This document shows, piece after piece, positions 24,031-36,442 of a stretch of DNA of 64,000 nt. Every line of letters starts with the position of its first letter. Position 1 is the stretch's first letter. This stretch comes from Eupeodes corollae (lineage: Eukaryota; Arthropoda; Insecta; Diptera; Syrphidae), in the NCBI RefSeq assembly GCF_945859685.1, contig NC_079147.1, forward strand, positions 259,026,572 to 259,090,571. The letters run 5' to 3'. The position numbers were made by a program, and so were the translations under genes. The notes under the pieces were generated by a model. The model saw only the letters and a list, made by a program, of their open reading frames with translations. It was not told where the DNA came from and did not search any database.

Positions 24031-24736
24031 AAAAAGAGGCTGGGATGCGACCCACACTGATAACTTCCCATCCCGTCTGTCGATTTGTCTTGATTAAAAG
24101 TTTGTCTATATGTACTAGTATCAATTTTTACCAAATTTGCGTACTATTTTTTCTAGATTTTATTTTTTATGAAAAAACGGACAGTTGGATTTTTATATAA
24201 AAATACTGAATATTGAAAACAATATTTTATCTGAAATAAAATAAGTTTCAAGCCAATATTTTTAATTTTTGAAAAGCTATTTGAGTCGAAAGTAAATTTT
24301 TACAAAGTTTTAATATTGTTTCTTTAGAGTTTTATTTTTTGTAAAAAAACCGTCAATTCGATTTTTTTTAAAATTTTACCGAATGTTGACAACAATAATT
24401 TTTGAAAGATAAATGTAAATTAAAGAAAATATCTCAAAGTTTTGAAAAGATTTTTGAGTCGAAAATCAATTTTTACCAACTTTTATTAATTTTTTTTTAT
24501 GTTTTTATCTTTTGTAAAAAAAAGTGTGAATTCAATTTTCCTCAACATTTATCGGAATGTTGAAAATAATATTTCTTATAAGATAAAATAAGTTTGAAGA
24601 ATAAATTTCAAGATATTTGAATCGATATTCAATTTTTACCAACTTTGAGTAATGTTTTTTTTAGATTTTTATTTTTTATAAAAAAAAAAACAGTCAATTG
24701 GATTTTTTTCAAAATTTGACTGAATTTTAACAACAA
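24031..24736 (+). mobile_element. HINE-like repeat, copy C (left part)
   Basis: The left end is intact (AAAAAGAGGCTGGGATGCGA) with TAACTTCCCATCCCGTCTG. Four or so degenerate tandem units follow, each with AGTCGAA and TTTTGTAAAAAAA words. The copy is cut at 24736, where the LOA-like tail begins, and no 3' hairpin is reached. Confidence 0.75.
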
Positions 24737-27123
24737 CATTACATTACATTTCACACAGCACCTTGAGCAACTAGACTATGAAAGGTGATAACAACACAAG
24801 ACATTAATACAAGACAGAAGGACAGAAGAAAAAAAAAGAACAACAGAAAGAAAGAACACATGACAACAGCACGCGGTAGGTTTCGAAACGGTCCTCCATC
24901 TTTCTACTAACCACGCTCACTGATGCTTGATTTCGGTGATCGATGGGTACCGAAGCTTTTTTTTTTAGTTTTTTTTTTTATAATTCATTTTTATGAATTC
25001 ATTCTTAACCTATCTTAAAGCTATAGAAAAATTCATAAAACTAGCCTAATTATCCATAACTTACAACTAACTTAATGGTCCCATACGGACACTCTAAGTT
25101 AAACTATAACACTCAAAACTAATGCCTTTTGGCCCTAAGATCTGTTTTGAAAAAAACTAATATCGATATCCTTTTTTATTTTTACTTACAAACTACTTAA
25201 AATAAGGTCCTTAAATAAAACTTAAAACTAACTTAAACTACCTATTCTACCTATAAACTGCTTAAAACTAGAACAACCACAGCAGCAAATCTAACTATCT
25301 AACATTTTTGTTTTTCATATTTTGTTGTCTTTTTTTTACTTTTTATTCATTATTATTTTTTTTAATGTTTTTGTTAATGTTTTTTTATTTTTTTGTTTTT
25401 TTTTTTTTGAATTTTTTTTTTGGTGCCATCCTACTTTAAACAAAACCCTAATACTATTAACCAAGTATTTAAGCCGACCAAGGCTTAAAACCCCACCCCG
25501 ACTACCCACTATCAAGTGCCGATTGAAGCCACCAAAACTGGTTCTGCTGCTTCACCCTATCAGTTCGGTCCCGTTCGGACACAACCCTACTGAACCGAAG
25601 GAGCTCTGCTCCGCCTTGTGCCAAGACGTCCCGATTGTATGGGAGTCGCCTATCCACGGTTCTTCGTCTGACGTGGTAGATTACGGGACTGCCAATCTAT
25701 CCTGTGTCAAACCGCATTTGTCTAAAAAGAGGAATGCCTCTGGTGGAATGAAGCCGCTCAAGCGTGCACTTTCAAAGTACTCGTCGTTCGGATAGAACGC
25801 CCCGAAAATTAAATTGGTGGTCGAAGACATAGCTCTTGGAATGTGACCTCGAACGAGTTTTATCACGAAATTGTCAATTCTGTTGATTATAGCCCCGTTG
25901 TATAGGACCTCGTTGGAATAGTAATGCACATAAGAAGATTCGGCTGTTCGATATAAGTCGGTACAGCGTCGTAAACACTGTCGCTCGAACACCAGAAACT
26001 TCTCTATCTGGGAAGGGGCAATGCTGAACCACACAGGACAACCATAAACGATCATTGGCCGTATGAGGGCCATGTAGCAAATTACCTTCACTCTGGGGTC
26101 AAGCCGACTGCTAAAAAACAGCCGTTTCGTCAGAGCGAAGGCTCTTCTGGCAATTGCCTTTGTAAGACTACCTATCAGATCGCTGGTGTAAATGCTGAAG
26201 AGAATCGGCGAATTCACCGCTCCCTGTTAAAGACCATTTTTAATAGAGAATGTTGTGGTAGAAGATACATTGCCACTTTTGACAACAAACTTTTTACCGT
26301 TAAGCATATCATAAAGTATATACAACAATGGCTTGCTTATGCCAAGCCTGCTTAGTTTTAGGTAAAGACCCTCTAACCATACGGTGTCAAATCAACCAGA
26401 ACAGCACGTGTGCATTGTTGTTTTGATTTATTCCATTGGATATCAGAAACGAGTTTAGACGCAGCATGAATTGTGTCATGACCCTCCTTGAACCCGAACT
26501 GTTTATCCGGAATTATTTTGTTGTCCGCAGCCCACTTAGTCAGAGCCCTATTAATGATCTTTTCGAACGAAAACTTTGCTGATGCTAGGAAGAAAACTTA
26601 TCGACCGAAGATTTGACGGGTTGGAGTTGTCCTTTCCCTTTTTCGGGAGAGGATGAACCACAGCGGTCTTCCAATGTACTGGATAGTATGCATTATTCAG
26701 TGCATTGTTGAAGAGTGTGGTGTAAATATCAATTGTCTCCGTCGGTAAATGTCTTAGTACAACGTTGGATATACCATCGAAACCTGCTTACTTTTTGTTT
26801 TTTATTGAGTTGAAGATGAGCTGAAGCTCAACCTTCGCCACTAACAAGGGACTTGCTCCCGTTTGTTCGGCGATTATGGCATTTGCCAAGGAATCGCCAT
26901 TGAACCGCATGAAACCGCAGTTCTCAGATCGCCATTGTGTCATATCATTTCGAAGGTAAAAGTGATTAAGTAGGGCTCCGTTTTCCAGGTCGTGGTTAGG
27001 GCGAATGCTAACATTCACCTTGTACACTTGCTGGAAAGCAACTCCAACCGCCTCAACTTTTTCCTTCGGATCTTCAATTATATAAAAGTCATCGTCAAAG
27101 AAAACTTTTAGATAATAGCTTCT
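24737..27123 (-). pseudogene. LOA-like non-LTR retrotransposon, 5' truncated
   Basis: On the minus strand, pre-RT sequence (VEAVGVAFQQVYKVNVSI, near 27050) leads to RT: FNSIKNKK-stop-AGFDGISN, TAVVHPLPKKGKD, LRSISFLP, FGFKEGHDTIHA. A frameshifted stretch and SPILFSIYTSDLIGS (about 26165-26215) come next. The sequence then jumps directly to AIARRAFALTKRLF, so the catalytic YADD segment and its surroundings are deleted. The C-terminus (RPMIVYGCPVWF, FERQCLRRCTDLYR, to 25681) resembles LOA/Bilbo-type fly elements. A ~900-bp 3' untranslated part follows and ends in ATTAC repeats at 24737-24750. No endonuclease is present. Clade assignment rests on remembered C-terminal motifs. Confidence 0.78.
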
Positions 27124-27520
27124 AATTAATTTTTGCTTATAAGAAATACTTTTTTCAACATAAGGACAAATTTTGAGTAAAATCGAATTGACAGTTTCTT
27201 TACAAAAAATAAAAACCTAAAAAAAAAATGTATAAAAGTTGGTAAAAATGTATTTTCGACTCAAATATCTTTTCAAAACTTTGAGATATTGACTTTAAAC
27301 TACTTTTATCTTTCAAAAAATATTGTTGTCAATATTCATTTAAATTTTAAGAAAAATCTAATTGACAATTTTCTTACAAAAAATAAAAACCTAACAAAAA
27401 AACAATAATGGAACTTGATAAAAATTTACTTTCGACTCAAATAGCTTTTCAAAAATAAAAATATTGTCTTCAAATTTTTTTTATTTCACAGAGAATAGTG
27501 TTTTCGATATTCAGTAGAAA
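27124..27520 (-). mobile_element. HINE-like fragment, inverted relative to copy C
   Basis: The strand complementary to copy C carries the same tandem-unit words (ACTGTCAATTCGATTTT, GATATTTGAGTCGAAAATAC, AATATTTCTTATAAG) over about two units. Neither terminal sequence is present. Together with copy C it flanks the LOA-like element in mirror orientation. Confidence 0.65.
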
Positions 27521-30451
27521 GCCTTCTGGAGTAATACAAAAAAATATACAAACAAGTCAAGAAAAAAAAAATGTTTGAAGAACATTTAATAAAAATATAC
27601 CGGTTCGGTTTTGAGAAAATTCGTATTTTCGATTTTAGACCAAACAATTTGTATGGGCTTCACTGTTGTGTTTAATTTAAGAAAAAAAAGAAAACGCCAA
27701 TTGGCTTTAAACCTTAATTTAAAAATTTGAAGATAATCTACCCAATCGTAAGGGCGAGGACAGACGGCTGGAATCGGTGAACAAAACGAAAACAAAATAA
27801 AACTACTTTTTATATGACGACGCGGCGTTTCAAAACAGTTATTCACCGGGTAAAAATAATATGAGATTTTAAGAAAGTAAAAGCTCACCACCAAAGTTCA
27901 GCTTTGTCGGAATCTTCATAATGTGAACATTTAATTTTGTTGGGTTAAAATTTAATATATAATATTAATAATATAATATAATAATAATAATAATATTTTT
28001 TCTCAAAAAAAAATATCATTTAAAATAAATATTTAATGCAGTGTTTAAACAAATCGTTAAAAAATTGCAGACGTATTGTCTTCCATCCGCATCTGAGTTT
28101 TAAATTAGTCGTTGTCTTGATAAGATACTTATAAGATTCTTTATTTATCAACGTTATATCTCATTTTCCAAAAAAAGCAGAAAGGCGCATGTGGGGTCAG
28201 CTAATGTCTACACTTGAAATAGAGGTATTTAAATCCATACAAATATTCACTCTCGAAAATACTAATTCCAATCATACATTGCACTAATTATTCAATTTCA
28301 TTTTCTAAAGAAAAGTTCAAGGAAAATTTCCTTACTTTGTACCTTTTTAATACTCATATAATCAAGAAAAAGCTAAAGACCAAGGGAATGACGATGATGT
28401 GTGGCAATTTCAGTTTAAAAATTATTTTAAGTGAGTTTTCGTTTAAATCATATAAAAAACAGCTAACAGCTAAATTTGCTTTTTAATATCGATTTTGGTA
28501 AAAAAAAGAGTCTGTAATATTATTGCAGTTGTCAAAACCTACATGTTGACGTATATAAAATACTTTAGCCTGTTTAAAAGCTTAAATATACAAACATGTG
28601 TGCAATGTGCATGTACATACATAGAAATAGTAGCACACAACAAAGTGACGGAAATGCATGTGGCATGTGGCATGCAACAACATCACGCCAACACCACGCT
28701 TCTGCTGCTGTTGGTATTGCTGGTGTTCTAAATAAAAACTTCAAAGAAAACGACTTGAACGTGCTTGGCTATACGACCCTATACGAGTACCTATGCTTTG
28801 CCACAGTTCCTATCACAAGACGGAGAAACAAATCTTTCAAACGTTGAGCATCAAAACAAAATAAAACCAAAAGAAATCTCTCTCAAGGATGTGCACTTTC
28901 TTCACAAAGTTATTACCTGATGCCTTCCAGCAGCGTTCTGTGCCAAAACCCAAAAAGTAAAACAAAATCTAAGCCATTCTAAGTAACTCTTCCCACCATT
29001 GGAGCTTCCCGATGCTGATGGGACTGCCTTGGTACCTACTCGTACAACATACCACCCTTATGCATCGCTGGTAGATCTGATGAAGCCAAAGAAGTAAGCT
29101 AGGTGGTATAGGTTCACATCCTTGATTTACTTTCTGTTTATAACATTCAAACAGAGGTGTGCACCCATTGACTACCTTCACATATACAGAAGGACGACGA
29201 CGATGGAACATGGACAAATCTATATGTTGCCCCTATTTCCATTCCATGCGAAAAGCACCTAAATGGTTGTATTCGTCGAACTACGTTCACCTTAAGGTAT
29301 GCAATAATTTTAACTCGTAAAACCCAAAGCCCAATAAAAATTTGCAAGATTTTTCTTAAAGCTTGGCTCTCTGTATTCTGCCGACATACCGCACGCCGCC
29401 ATACCGCCTTCTATGTCTCTGTACTATTGGACACGCGTTTGGCAGTAGATATACAACGCAGAATGGTCTTATGGTCGTCGATTTTGGCATTCAAATCACG
29501 TCTCTTTGCTGATGCTCAAAAGGTATCCTTATTCTCATACTCGTATCCTATGCTACAATATATCTTTTTACGCCCCCACTTGATGGTACCTCTTCCCACA
29601 CAAAGAAGAGCCAAGAAGTTTTATGTTTTTTTTTTTAGGTTTTCAAGCAGTGTTGCAAAGTCTTGTTGGATATACATACCGCAGTAGCGGTGTACCGTAA
29701 ATCTCTCCAGAGGCACCACACTCTGGAACCGACCGAGACAGATCCACCAAGGAAAAGAGGCACCTACCTAGACCTACATAATTCATCCATCATGTTTCAC
29801 TTTGAATTCGAAACGTTATTCATGTTTTGTTGGTATAAAAGATGTTCGTTTCGGATATGGTCGGAAATTCCTATGGGGATGCCTTTAATCATTTGGGAAT
29901 TTTATTTACCACAAAAATGCCAACAGTGACTATAATATGGATGGGATGGAGGGACTTTTGCAATGGGAGTGGGAGGGCTCCCTCGTGTTTGTACAAAATA
30001 AGAGTTTAATTTTAGTGAAAACGAAGCTCTGGTGGAAATGGAAATTGTTTTTTGTTAAATATTTTAGGTTTGAAAACCAAATTGTGGAAATGAAATATCT
30101 AAATCAAAAGTATACATCAATCTTGAATTTTTGGTTGAGTTGTCTTTGATGAAAATGAAAATAAATATTTTATATACGATTTTCCATCAGGTTTTGTGGT
30201 TTAAAAATATTCACAAACCCGCTGGACATAAGAATATCGGTTGATATATTTATGTATTTGTAGTGTCCTTGGAATTATGGTACATCCATATTGTATTGTC
30301 ATGTCAGAGCCACAAGGTCATCTACTTTTGTTTTTAATAGGATTTCTTTATAATTCTGAAAATTTATTTGTATTATTTATACATAATTTGGTTAGTTTTT
30401 GAAAATAAACACTTGCTTAACTCTAGCATTATGTATTTTTTGCACGGAAAG
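27521..30451. other. AT-rich DNA and unique block at 28.5-30.0 kb
   Basis: No gene recognised. An AT-only microsatellite (TAATA/AAT units) occupies about 27952-27996. The block 28500-30000 is less AT-rich, with ACATGTGTGCAATGTGCATG near 28592 and scattered short frames on both strands that do not join into a recognisable protein. Confidence 0.45.
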
Positions 30452-30535
30452 ACAATACTGTTGTACTGTTACCAGGGATGGAGGGGATAGAAAGGACCTA
30501 CAGTTTTAAGCCGAATACGAACCGCTATGTATAAA
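30452..30535 (-). mobile_element. SINE body fragment
   Basis: CCTACAGTTTTAAGCCGAAT followed by ACGAACCG, preceded by GGGATGGAGGGGATAG, matches the central part of the SINE in copies at 18300 and 62944. Head and tail are absent and no target duplication was found. Confidence 0.65.
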
Positions 30536-30779
30536 TATGTACATATTTAAACTTGATCCTGTATCTAAAACGTCTATTTAAAAATGTACCTACAATTTTG
30601 GTTTGAAAGTACAACTGCAAAATAATTTTGTCTTCAAAATTCTAAAGGCTATTTGACTTTTCAAAAGAACCTGAATTTTTCAGAATATTGTTTTCAAAAA
30701 CGTAAGAGCTGTTTCTTTTTAATTAAATTTGTGAATACACATTTTAAAAATATTTTTATCATGCAGTTATTAAGAATTT

Positions 30780-32070
30780 GTTAATATACATTTTATCATA
30801 TAAAAATGATTATCTGTACAAAAAATTGTATGTTGTTTTAAAAATCCAAAAAAAAAAATGTTGAAATTTATGATTATCAAATTAAATATTATTAAGACTA
30901 TACAAGAGCTTGTGTTCAAGTGTCTTACTAAACTCACCAGATTCTTCATCTTTAAAATGCTTAAAGTTGGGGATCCCAATTGATTTCCGTTTAGAATAAA
31001 TAAAAGACCAGAATAGCTTTTGGTCGCATATAAAGTTTACTTCAGCGTTCATGACATAATTTTTGAGCGAGAATTTACTGAGAACAATGAATTCTTTACA
31101 AAGCTTACAAAATCGGATTTTGTCATTTAAATCGTTGGTATAAGATTTGTTTTTTAGGTTTTTGAGGTGAGCCAGCCTCCTATTATACCACGGAAACTTT
31201 GAAACATTCTTTTTCAATCTAGCTGAAACAAATAAATTAAAAAGCCCAAAAAATGATTAAACATATCCTTCAAGTTTAAATTTAAAAATTTAGTTATCCA
31301 GTCGATATTTCCAAGGTAGTTATCGAGCTCAAAGAAATTGGTTTTTAAAAAGTTATACAATTCTAAATAGTTATGATCAATTTTTAAATAATTATATTAT
31401 TCAACTTCAATATTACAGTTCTTTGTGATGTACTGAGTTGTTTAACAATGTTAAAGGGACGATATCATTAACTGACGCTTTAAACTGATCATATGGAATA
31501 AATAATATAAGATCAAGAATTTTGTTTCAATTAACAACATTATTGATTTGGTATAAATTAATTGCAAATAGATGATCAATAAAAGTTATTTCAGTATCTC
31601 TTTTTAAGTTACAAAGTATAAGCATATTTTCAGTAAAAGAATGCAACCAATTTACATCAGTTAAATTAAAATCGACGATTACGAAATTTTTGGTGGACTA
31701 TTGTTAAGATTGTATACAAAATCAATATTAGTAAGATGTGTTTCATAAATATCAATGTTACTTTTCGGTGGAATATAAGTAAGAATAATATAAACGATAA
31801 CACCTGGTCCAAGACAGATTGAAACGCATATTTGTTCGATTTCCAAGATAGGCAGAGTAATTAAAAAATAAAAGTATACCACCACCACGATCTTCAGCAG
31901 TAAAACAACGATCCTTGCGAAAGGTGATGTAAGAGTTTCCGTCAAAAATTTCAGAATCAGAGATTCCACTCCAAAGCCAGGATTCCACAATAATTATTAT
32001 GTCATAGTCGGCTAGATGCAAGGTATAAAGCAGGTAGTTTAGTTCGAACCCCACTGGAGTTATGGTACTA
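30780..32070 (-). pseudogene. CR1/Jockey-type endonuclease and linker relic
   Basis: The minus strand carries an apurinic-type endonuclease of a non-LTR element. DIIIIVESWL near 31985 corresponds to the usual ETWL motif with T replaced by S. It is followed by ISDSEIFDGNSYITFRKDR, a GGGILL box near 31870, and IVDFNLTDVNWL near 31650 in another frame (usually GDFN). The linker between endonuclease and RT is recognisable at 30882-31217, as FPWYNRRLAHLKNLKNKSY then KLFWSFI. The element ends near 30780 before any RT motif. Several stops and frameshifts are present. Confidence 0.75.
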
Positions 32071-32879
32071 CATCTTCAGACAAGCAGCATTTAAGAAGTT
32101 AGATGGATTGGAACTCAATTGACCTTATGGTTTGGGCTGTAGGGTCTAGCATACTTTTTTCCACTTATCTACATCCGTAATGTCATGTTCGATTATAATC
32201 CCGAGTTCAAATTTTGTTTACAAATGAAAAAGTTGTCATATGCATAGTTCCTATAGGTCAAAAAACCGTTTGTTCTACTTTTTCTCAGGAATTCATGAAC
32301 AAGTTTTGAATAATTTTTCTTTTTCCAAGATTTAATATTATCTAAATAATTTATAATTTTTTTAATTTTAGATATTAAAAATATATTTTTTTTACAAAAA
32401 TCGAATTTAAAATTTATATTAATATATTTTTAATAACTGCATATCTAAAATATGAAAAAAAAAAAACGTAAAACGTATACGCATTCAATTTATTAAAAAA
32501 ACGATCCAACAATTTGCTAAAAAAATCTGATGTTTTTCTGAGATATAAAATGTCATTTAGATTTATTATTTTTATATCTTAAATTAAAGGCACTATTTTT
32601 TCCAGACTTTTCATACAATTTGGCTCAATCGCAACCTCTTTATTTATTGGAATATTAATAATTAAGTACAAAAAATTGATTTCTGATATCTAAACATTAA
32701 AGACTAATAAAATTTTGTGAATAATAATATTACAATGTTTTCTATCTGTTGTCCAATGACAAGTATAGAAAAGAAACAAACCTTAAACTTAAAACAATAA
32801 ATGATATATTTGAACTTCATTGTTGTGGAGGAACATGAGTTAGTAAGTTATTTTTTGTAATTTTTAAAAAAGATGTAAA
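32071..32879. other. AT-rich DNA without recognisable gene
   Basis: Highly AT-rich with A and T runs. I see no coding motif and no match to the repeat families of the window. Confidence 0.55.
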
Positions 32880-33165
32880 CTAAATTATAATCTTTACGAT
32901 ATTGTTGATTGCATCGAAATTAAAGTTAAATAGACATTTTCTAGATATTTTATTGAAAAAATGAGCTGAACGGATATTAAGAATTTCAGAGGGTAAGGCA
33001 TTGAACACTGCTACTGTATACAAATTAAGAAAGCTTTTAGTGCTGTGTGTAGGAATGATAGAAAAGTTCTGATCGTTATTTATTAACGAATAACTAGGCT
33101 AATGGGTTAATATTTAACAACTTCTACATACAAATATTTTTAACACTTTAGTGGGAGTGCTTTTG
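32880..33165 (-). pseudogene. Non-LTR retrotransposon C-terminal fragment
   Basis: On the minus strand, IPTHSTKSFLNLYTVAVFNA then LPSEILNIRSAHFFNKISRK fits the conserved last segment of Jockey/CR1-type ORF2 proteins (normally an LWN-x-LP-x-EI box followed by a basic FK-type helix). It lies 5' of the endonuclease relic on the same strand, so it belongs to a separate insertion. No tail sequence was found. Confidence 0.6.
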
Positions 33166-33248
33166 CGTAACTTACAAAGCTTGCAATGAATTTTTATAGT
33201 CCTTTATAGAATGTTTCCATAAGTGTCTTACAATAAAAATGTCACATT

Positions 33249-34138
33249 AGTAGCATGCACCAGCTAGTTACCAAAATTTGGTCGGAAGAAAGCATGCCCG
33301 ACGAGTGGAATCTAAGCGCCATCCACCCGATCTATAAAAAAATGTTGACAGCCTTCTCTGCGCCAACTACAAAGCCATTAGCCTTTTAATCATCGAAACA
33401 CACCATCTTTTCATCGATTTTAAAGCAGCTTATGACAGTATAGATAGAAACGAACTATACCGTGACATGTTGAGTTTTGGTATCCCTACCAAAATGATAT
33501 GACTTATCAGGATGACGTTGGAAAATGCACGTTGCTGCGTCAAAATTGGAAAAGACTCAACCGAAACCTTCGAAACCACCAGAATACTTCGACAAAGCGA
33601 TGCGCTGTCAAGTAGCTGCTTCAATATATTATATCAATACAAGTGGCACCATCTTTCAAAAATCCACAAAATACTAGATATGCAGATGACATCGACATTA
33701 TGAGAAGAACCAAACGAGCAGTGACAGTTGCCTTCTCAAATATCCTTTTTACCTGGGCACTGCTGTTCTGCAAATCACAACAGCGCGAAACGTAGAATTA
33801 CACTTGCTAATCGCTGTTTCTTTAGCCTAAGCAAGCAGTTGAGGAATTAGACCCTATAGTGAAATACCAAAGAGACACCTTAATCATTCCAGTTTTGCTG
33901 TATAGTGCAGAAGCATTGACCCTCTCCTAGACGGATGATCTATGGTCCGGTTTGTGCTGACAGGCAAAGTAACATCTGGAGGAAAAGGTATAATTATGAG
34001 TCATACGAGCTGTACAACGACTTGCCACTGTTCAAAAAACTGTGAATTGAGATCGAGTTAGCTGGCGAAAGTTATTACTTGAGGCCCAGGAGCACAATGC
34101 GCTGTAGCGCCAACTAAAGTAAAAAATAAAGTAAGTAT
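33249..34138 (+). pseudogene. RTE-clade retrotransposon, copy 2
   Basis: It opens within RT: MHQLVTKIWSEESMPDEWN at 33253-33309, nearly identical to copy 1. NYKAISLLII is fused directly to ETHHLFIDFKAAYDSI, so about 52 residues present in copy 1 are missing with no other scar. The catalytic box TRYADDIDI is intact near 33675. After frameshifts the C-terminal IYGPVCADR is visible near 33940, and the copy ends in AAAGTAAGTAT at 34127-34137, the same tail type as copies 1 and 3. It is 5' truncated and cannot encode a full protein. Confidence 0.85.
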
Positions 34139-36231
34139 ATATTAAAATATTACCTAATTGCTTAAATTTTTCGTTTATCTCTATAGGAAACTCAAATTTT
34201 TAAATGAGTAATGATAGTTTGATTTTTCACAAAAACTATTTTTAAGGCATGTGCAAGTATTGTTAAAAACCAAGTGATGGCAAAATAAAAAAATTAATGA
34301 TATTCTAACTTTTTTGTTTTAATATAAATATAAACAATAGTTTCTGTGAATATTACTCTATATGTATACTGTGGCGTATGTGTAGTATTTTTTTTTACAA
34401 ACAACCTGGAAAGCACTTCTGTTCTGTGGTTAACCCCTAATATAATACAATTTATAAAAAAAATCACGGAAATCTATTCTATTATTGCCTTAACCCCTTT
34501 CACCAGATAATTTGTATAGCAAACCCTCTTACAATTAGTAAAACTTACCCTTGTAATAATTAATTCATAATAATATTAAGTTCTAAATAAATATTTTCTT
34601 TTGTATTTGAAATTGCTTAAATGAATAGATTTAAAAATTGTTGTTGTCAATGTTACATAAGATATATACTTAAGACCTCACAATTCAGTATTTTTAAAAT
34701 AGAATACAATTATATTTATAGTATTCAAGTATTCATTAAAGAAGTAACTTTTCTTAGCATGTAATCTTTTGAATTTTACTAAGGACCTGCCTAACCAGAA
34801 CCTATCTATAGTTTTTGAATTCTAAGTAGTTATCTGCATTGAAATAACCATAATTGTAAGGATTTTAATTTTGGTTAAATCCTTGATCCAATTAAGAATC
34901 CATCATCAAAGCTTTCAAATTATTCCATTGAAAGGACCGCTTTTGTTCTCACAAAAAATATAAATACTATATTCAAAACTAGATACCTACGTACAGTACA
35001 TTGTTCAAGACTAGAGTAGGTACCTATGGTTTCACTTAACATGTTTCTTATTATATAAGAAATCTCACTTGTCATTCTCATTTAAATATTGACTCTCTCA
35101 TCACATTCATCATTTATATGAATAACCCAGTATTTAATGTCCTTGAACTACACTCAGCATCGCATACGAATGATGATGCTTTGCTTTCTTCGTACCTACC
35201 TTTTACGTATTATACAAATAATTTTTATGCAAAAATATGAAAAATAAAATGGAAAAAAAAATGTTCATCTCTTATCTCCAAATGAAATCAAAGGCAATTC
35301 CCCAAAGGCAAGAAGCTTTAGAGTTCGTTTCGCTTTTAAACACAAAAATTTGTGTCACAAGGACAATAATATAACGCATACTCTTGCAATATGTAGGTAT
35401 TATGAGAATGGCAAAGATTTTTGTATTAAAAGAAAAAAAAAAACAAACACACACCTTAATTCCCACTTGCACCAGGCCAGGCCAGGACGATGATAATGAC
35501 TATGATGATGATGCTCCTCATTCTCTCATTTTCAATCTCAATCCAAAAGCCAAAACCATCGTCATAGTCATCGTCATCATCATATTCCATAACATATTAT
35601 TGTATACATATACACAAAGGACGTTGAGTGTGTGAAAGTGTTGTGTTGTGTGTGTATGGGTATGGCTTGGCACAGTTTTGGTTTTCAATTCGAATGAATA
35701 GCGGTTAAATTATGGTGTGAATACCGTACAAATTGTGGTCTCATTTTATCCTTTCTTGCTCTCTATTCCCCTAAACCCCTATCTACCTTTATGCATTGAG
35801 TTGTTGGAGGTTACCCGCCGCATAATAGAGATGACAATCTCCAGATTGTGTTGGTTTTTTCTTTTTGTATCTTTTCTTTTTTTTCTCCATAGATTTTTCT
35901 TCATGTTTCTTGTTTTCTTTTTTGAAATTTTCTTCTTTTTTCTGTTTTTGTGGGAAATGAGAAAACACACCTCAGAATAATCATGCATCCTTGAGAATTC
36001 GACACAGTAGATCAACGTAAATAGTTTTCGTTTTCGTTACTTTTTTTAATAAAGAAATAAGTGCCTATTTGTATGAATTTATGAATTTGAATGTTTTCAA
36101 TTGCCTAAATTGTTTTCGTCTTCTTTAAAAATAAAAATAAGTGGTTACATGAAATGAAAGGGTGTTTCAAAAGAATATGTGTGAATATGTGTAGTTAAGT
36201 ATAGACAATCCCAAAAATCGTCTTAATAAAA
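34139..36231. other. AT-rich DNA and unique block at 35.1-36.0 kb
   Basis: No gene recognised. At 35486-35513 and 35557-35583 two GATGAY tracts face each other in opposite orientation. TG-rich sequence follows at 35626-35660 and a pyrimidine-rich strand at 35850-35955. Frames here are low-complexity (Phe or Lys rich) and not credible. Confidence 0.45.
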
Positions 36232-36248
36232 TAATATTTCAGTCAATA
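36232..36248. repeat. Left 17-bp target-site duplication
   Basis: TAATATTTCAGTCAATA is repeated exactly at 37942-37958. The pair brackets a SINE together with the HINE-like element inserted inside it. Confidence 0.9.
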
Positions 36249-36442
36249 TAAGAAATTAATAACGTTGCACAACAGTCCGTAAAGAAGTAGAGCCTAGTGA
36301 CTTCTTAACAATTTCTGTGTGGCAGTAATTTTTTTCAAGAATAGAGGGGACCTACGGTTTAAATCCGATTTTAAAAAGAAATTTTCATGAAAAGAATTAG
36401 TCTTGAAGAATTTGTCATTTTCTCGCATAGGGTAGTACCCAT
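36249..36442 (-). mobile_element. SINE, copy C: 3' half
   Basis: From GCACAACAGTCCGTAAAG (36267) to the end this matches the body of SINE copies A and B in reverse orientation, including CTAGTGAC, CCTACGGTTTAAATCCGAT and CATGAAAAGAATT. Bases 36249-36264 are its 3' tail next to the target duplication. It breaks at about 36442, where the HINE-like copy D starts, and continues at 37874. Confidence 0.82.

Noticed and set aside
25322..25795. 157-codon plus-strand frame
   Set aside because: It is antisense to the 3' part of the LOA-like element and starts in a T-rich low-complexity stretch.
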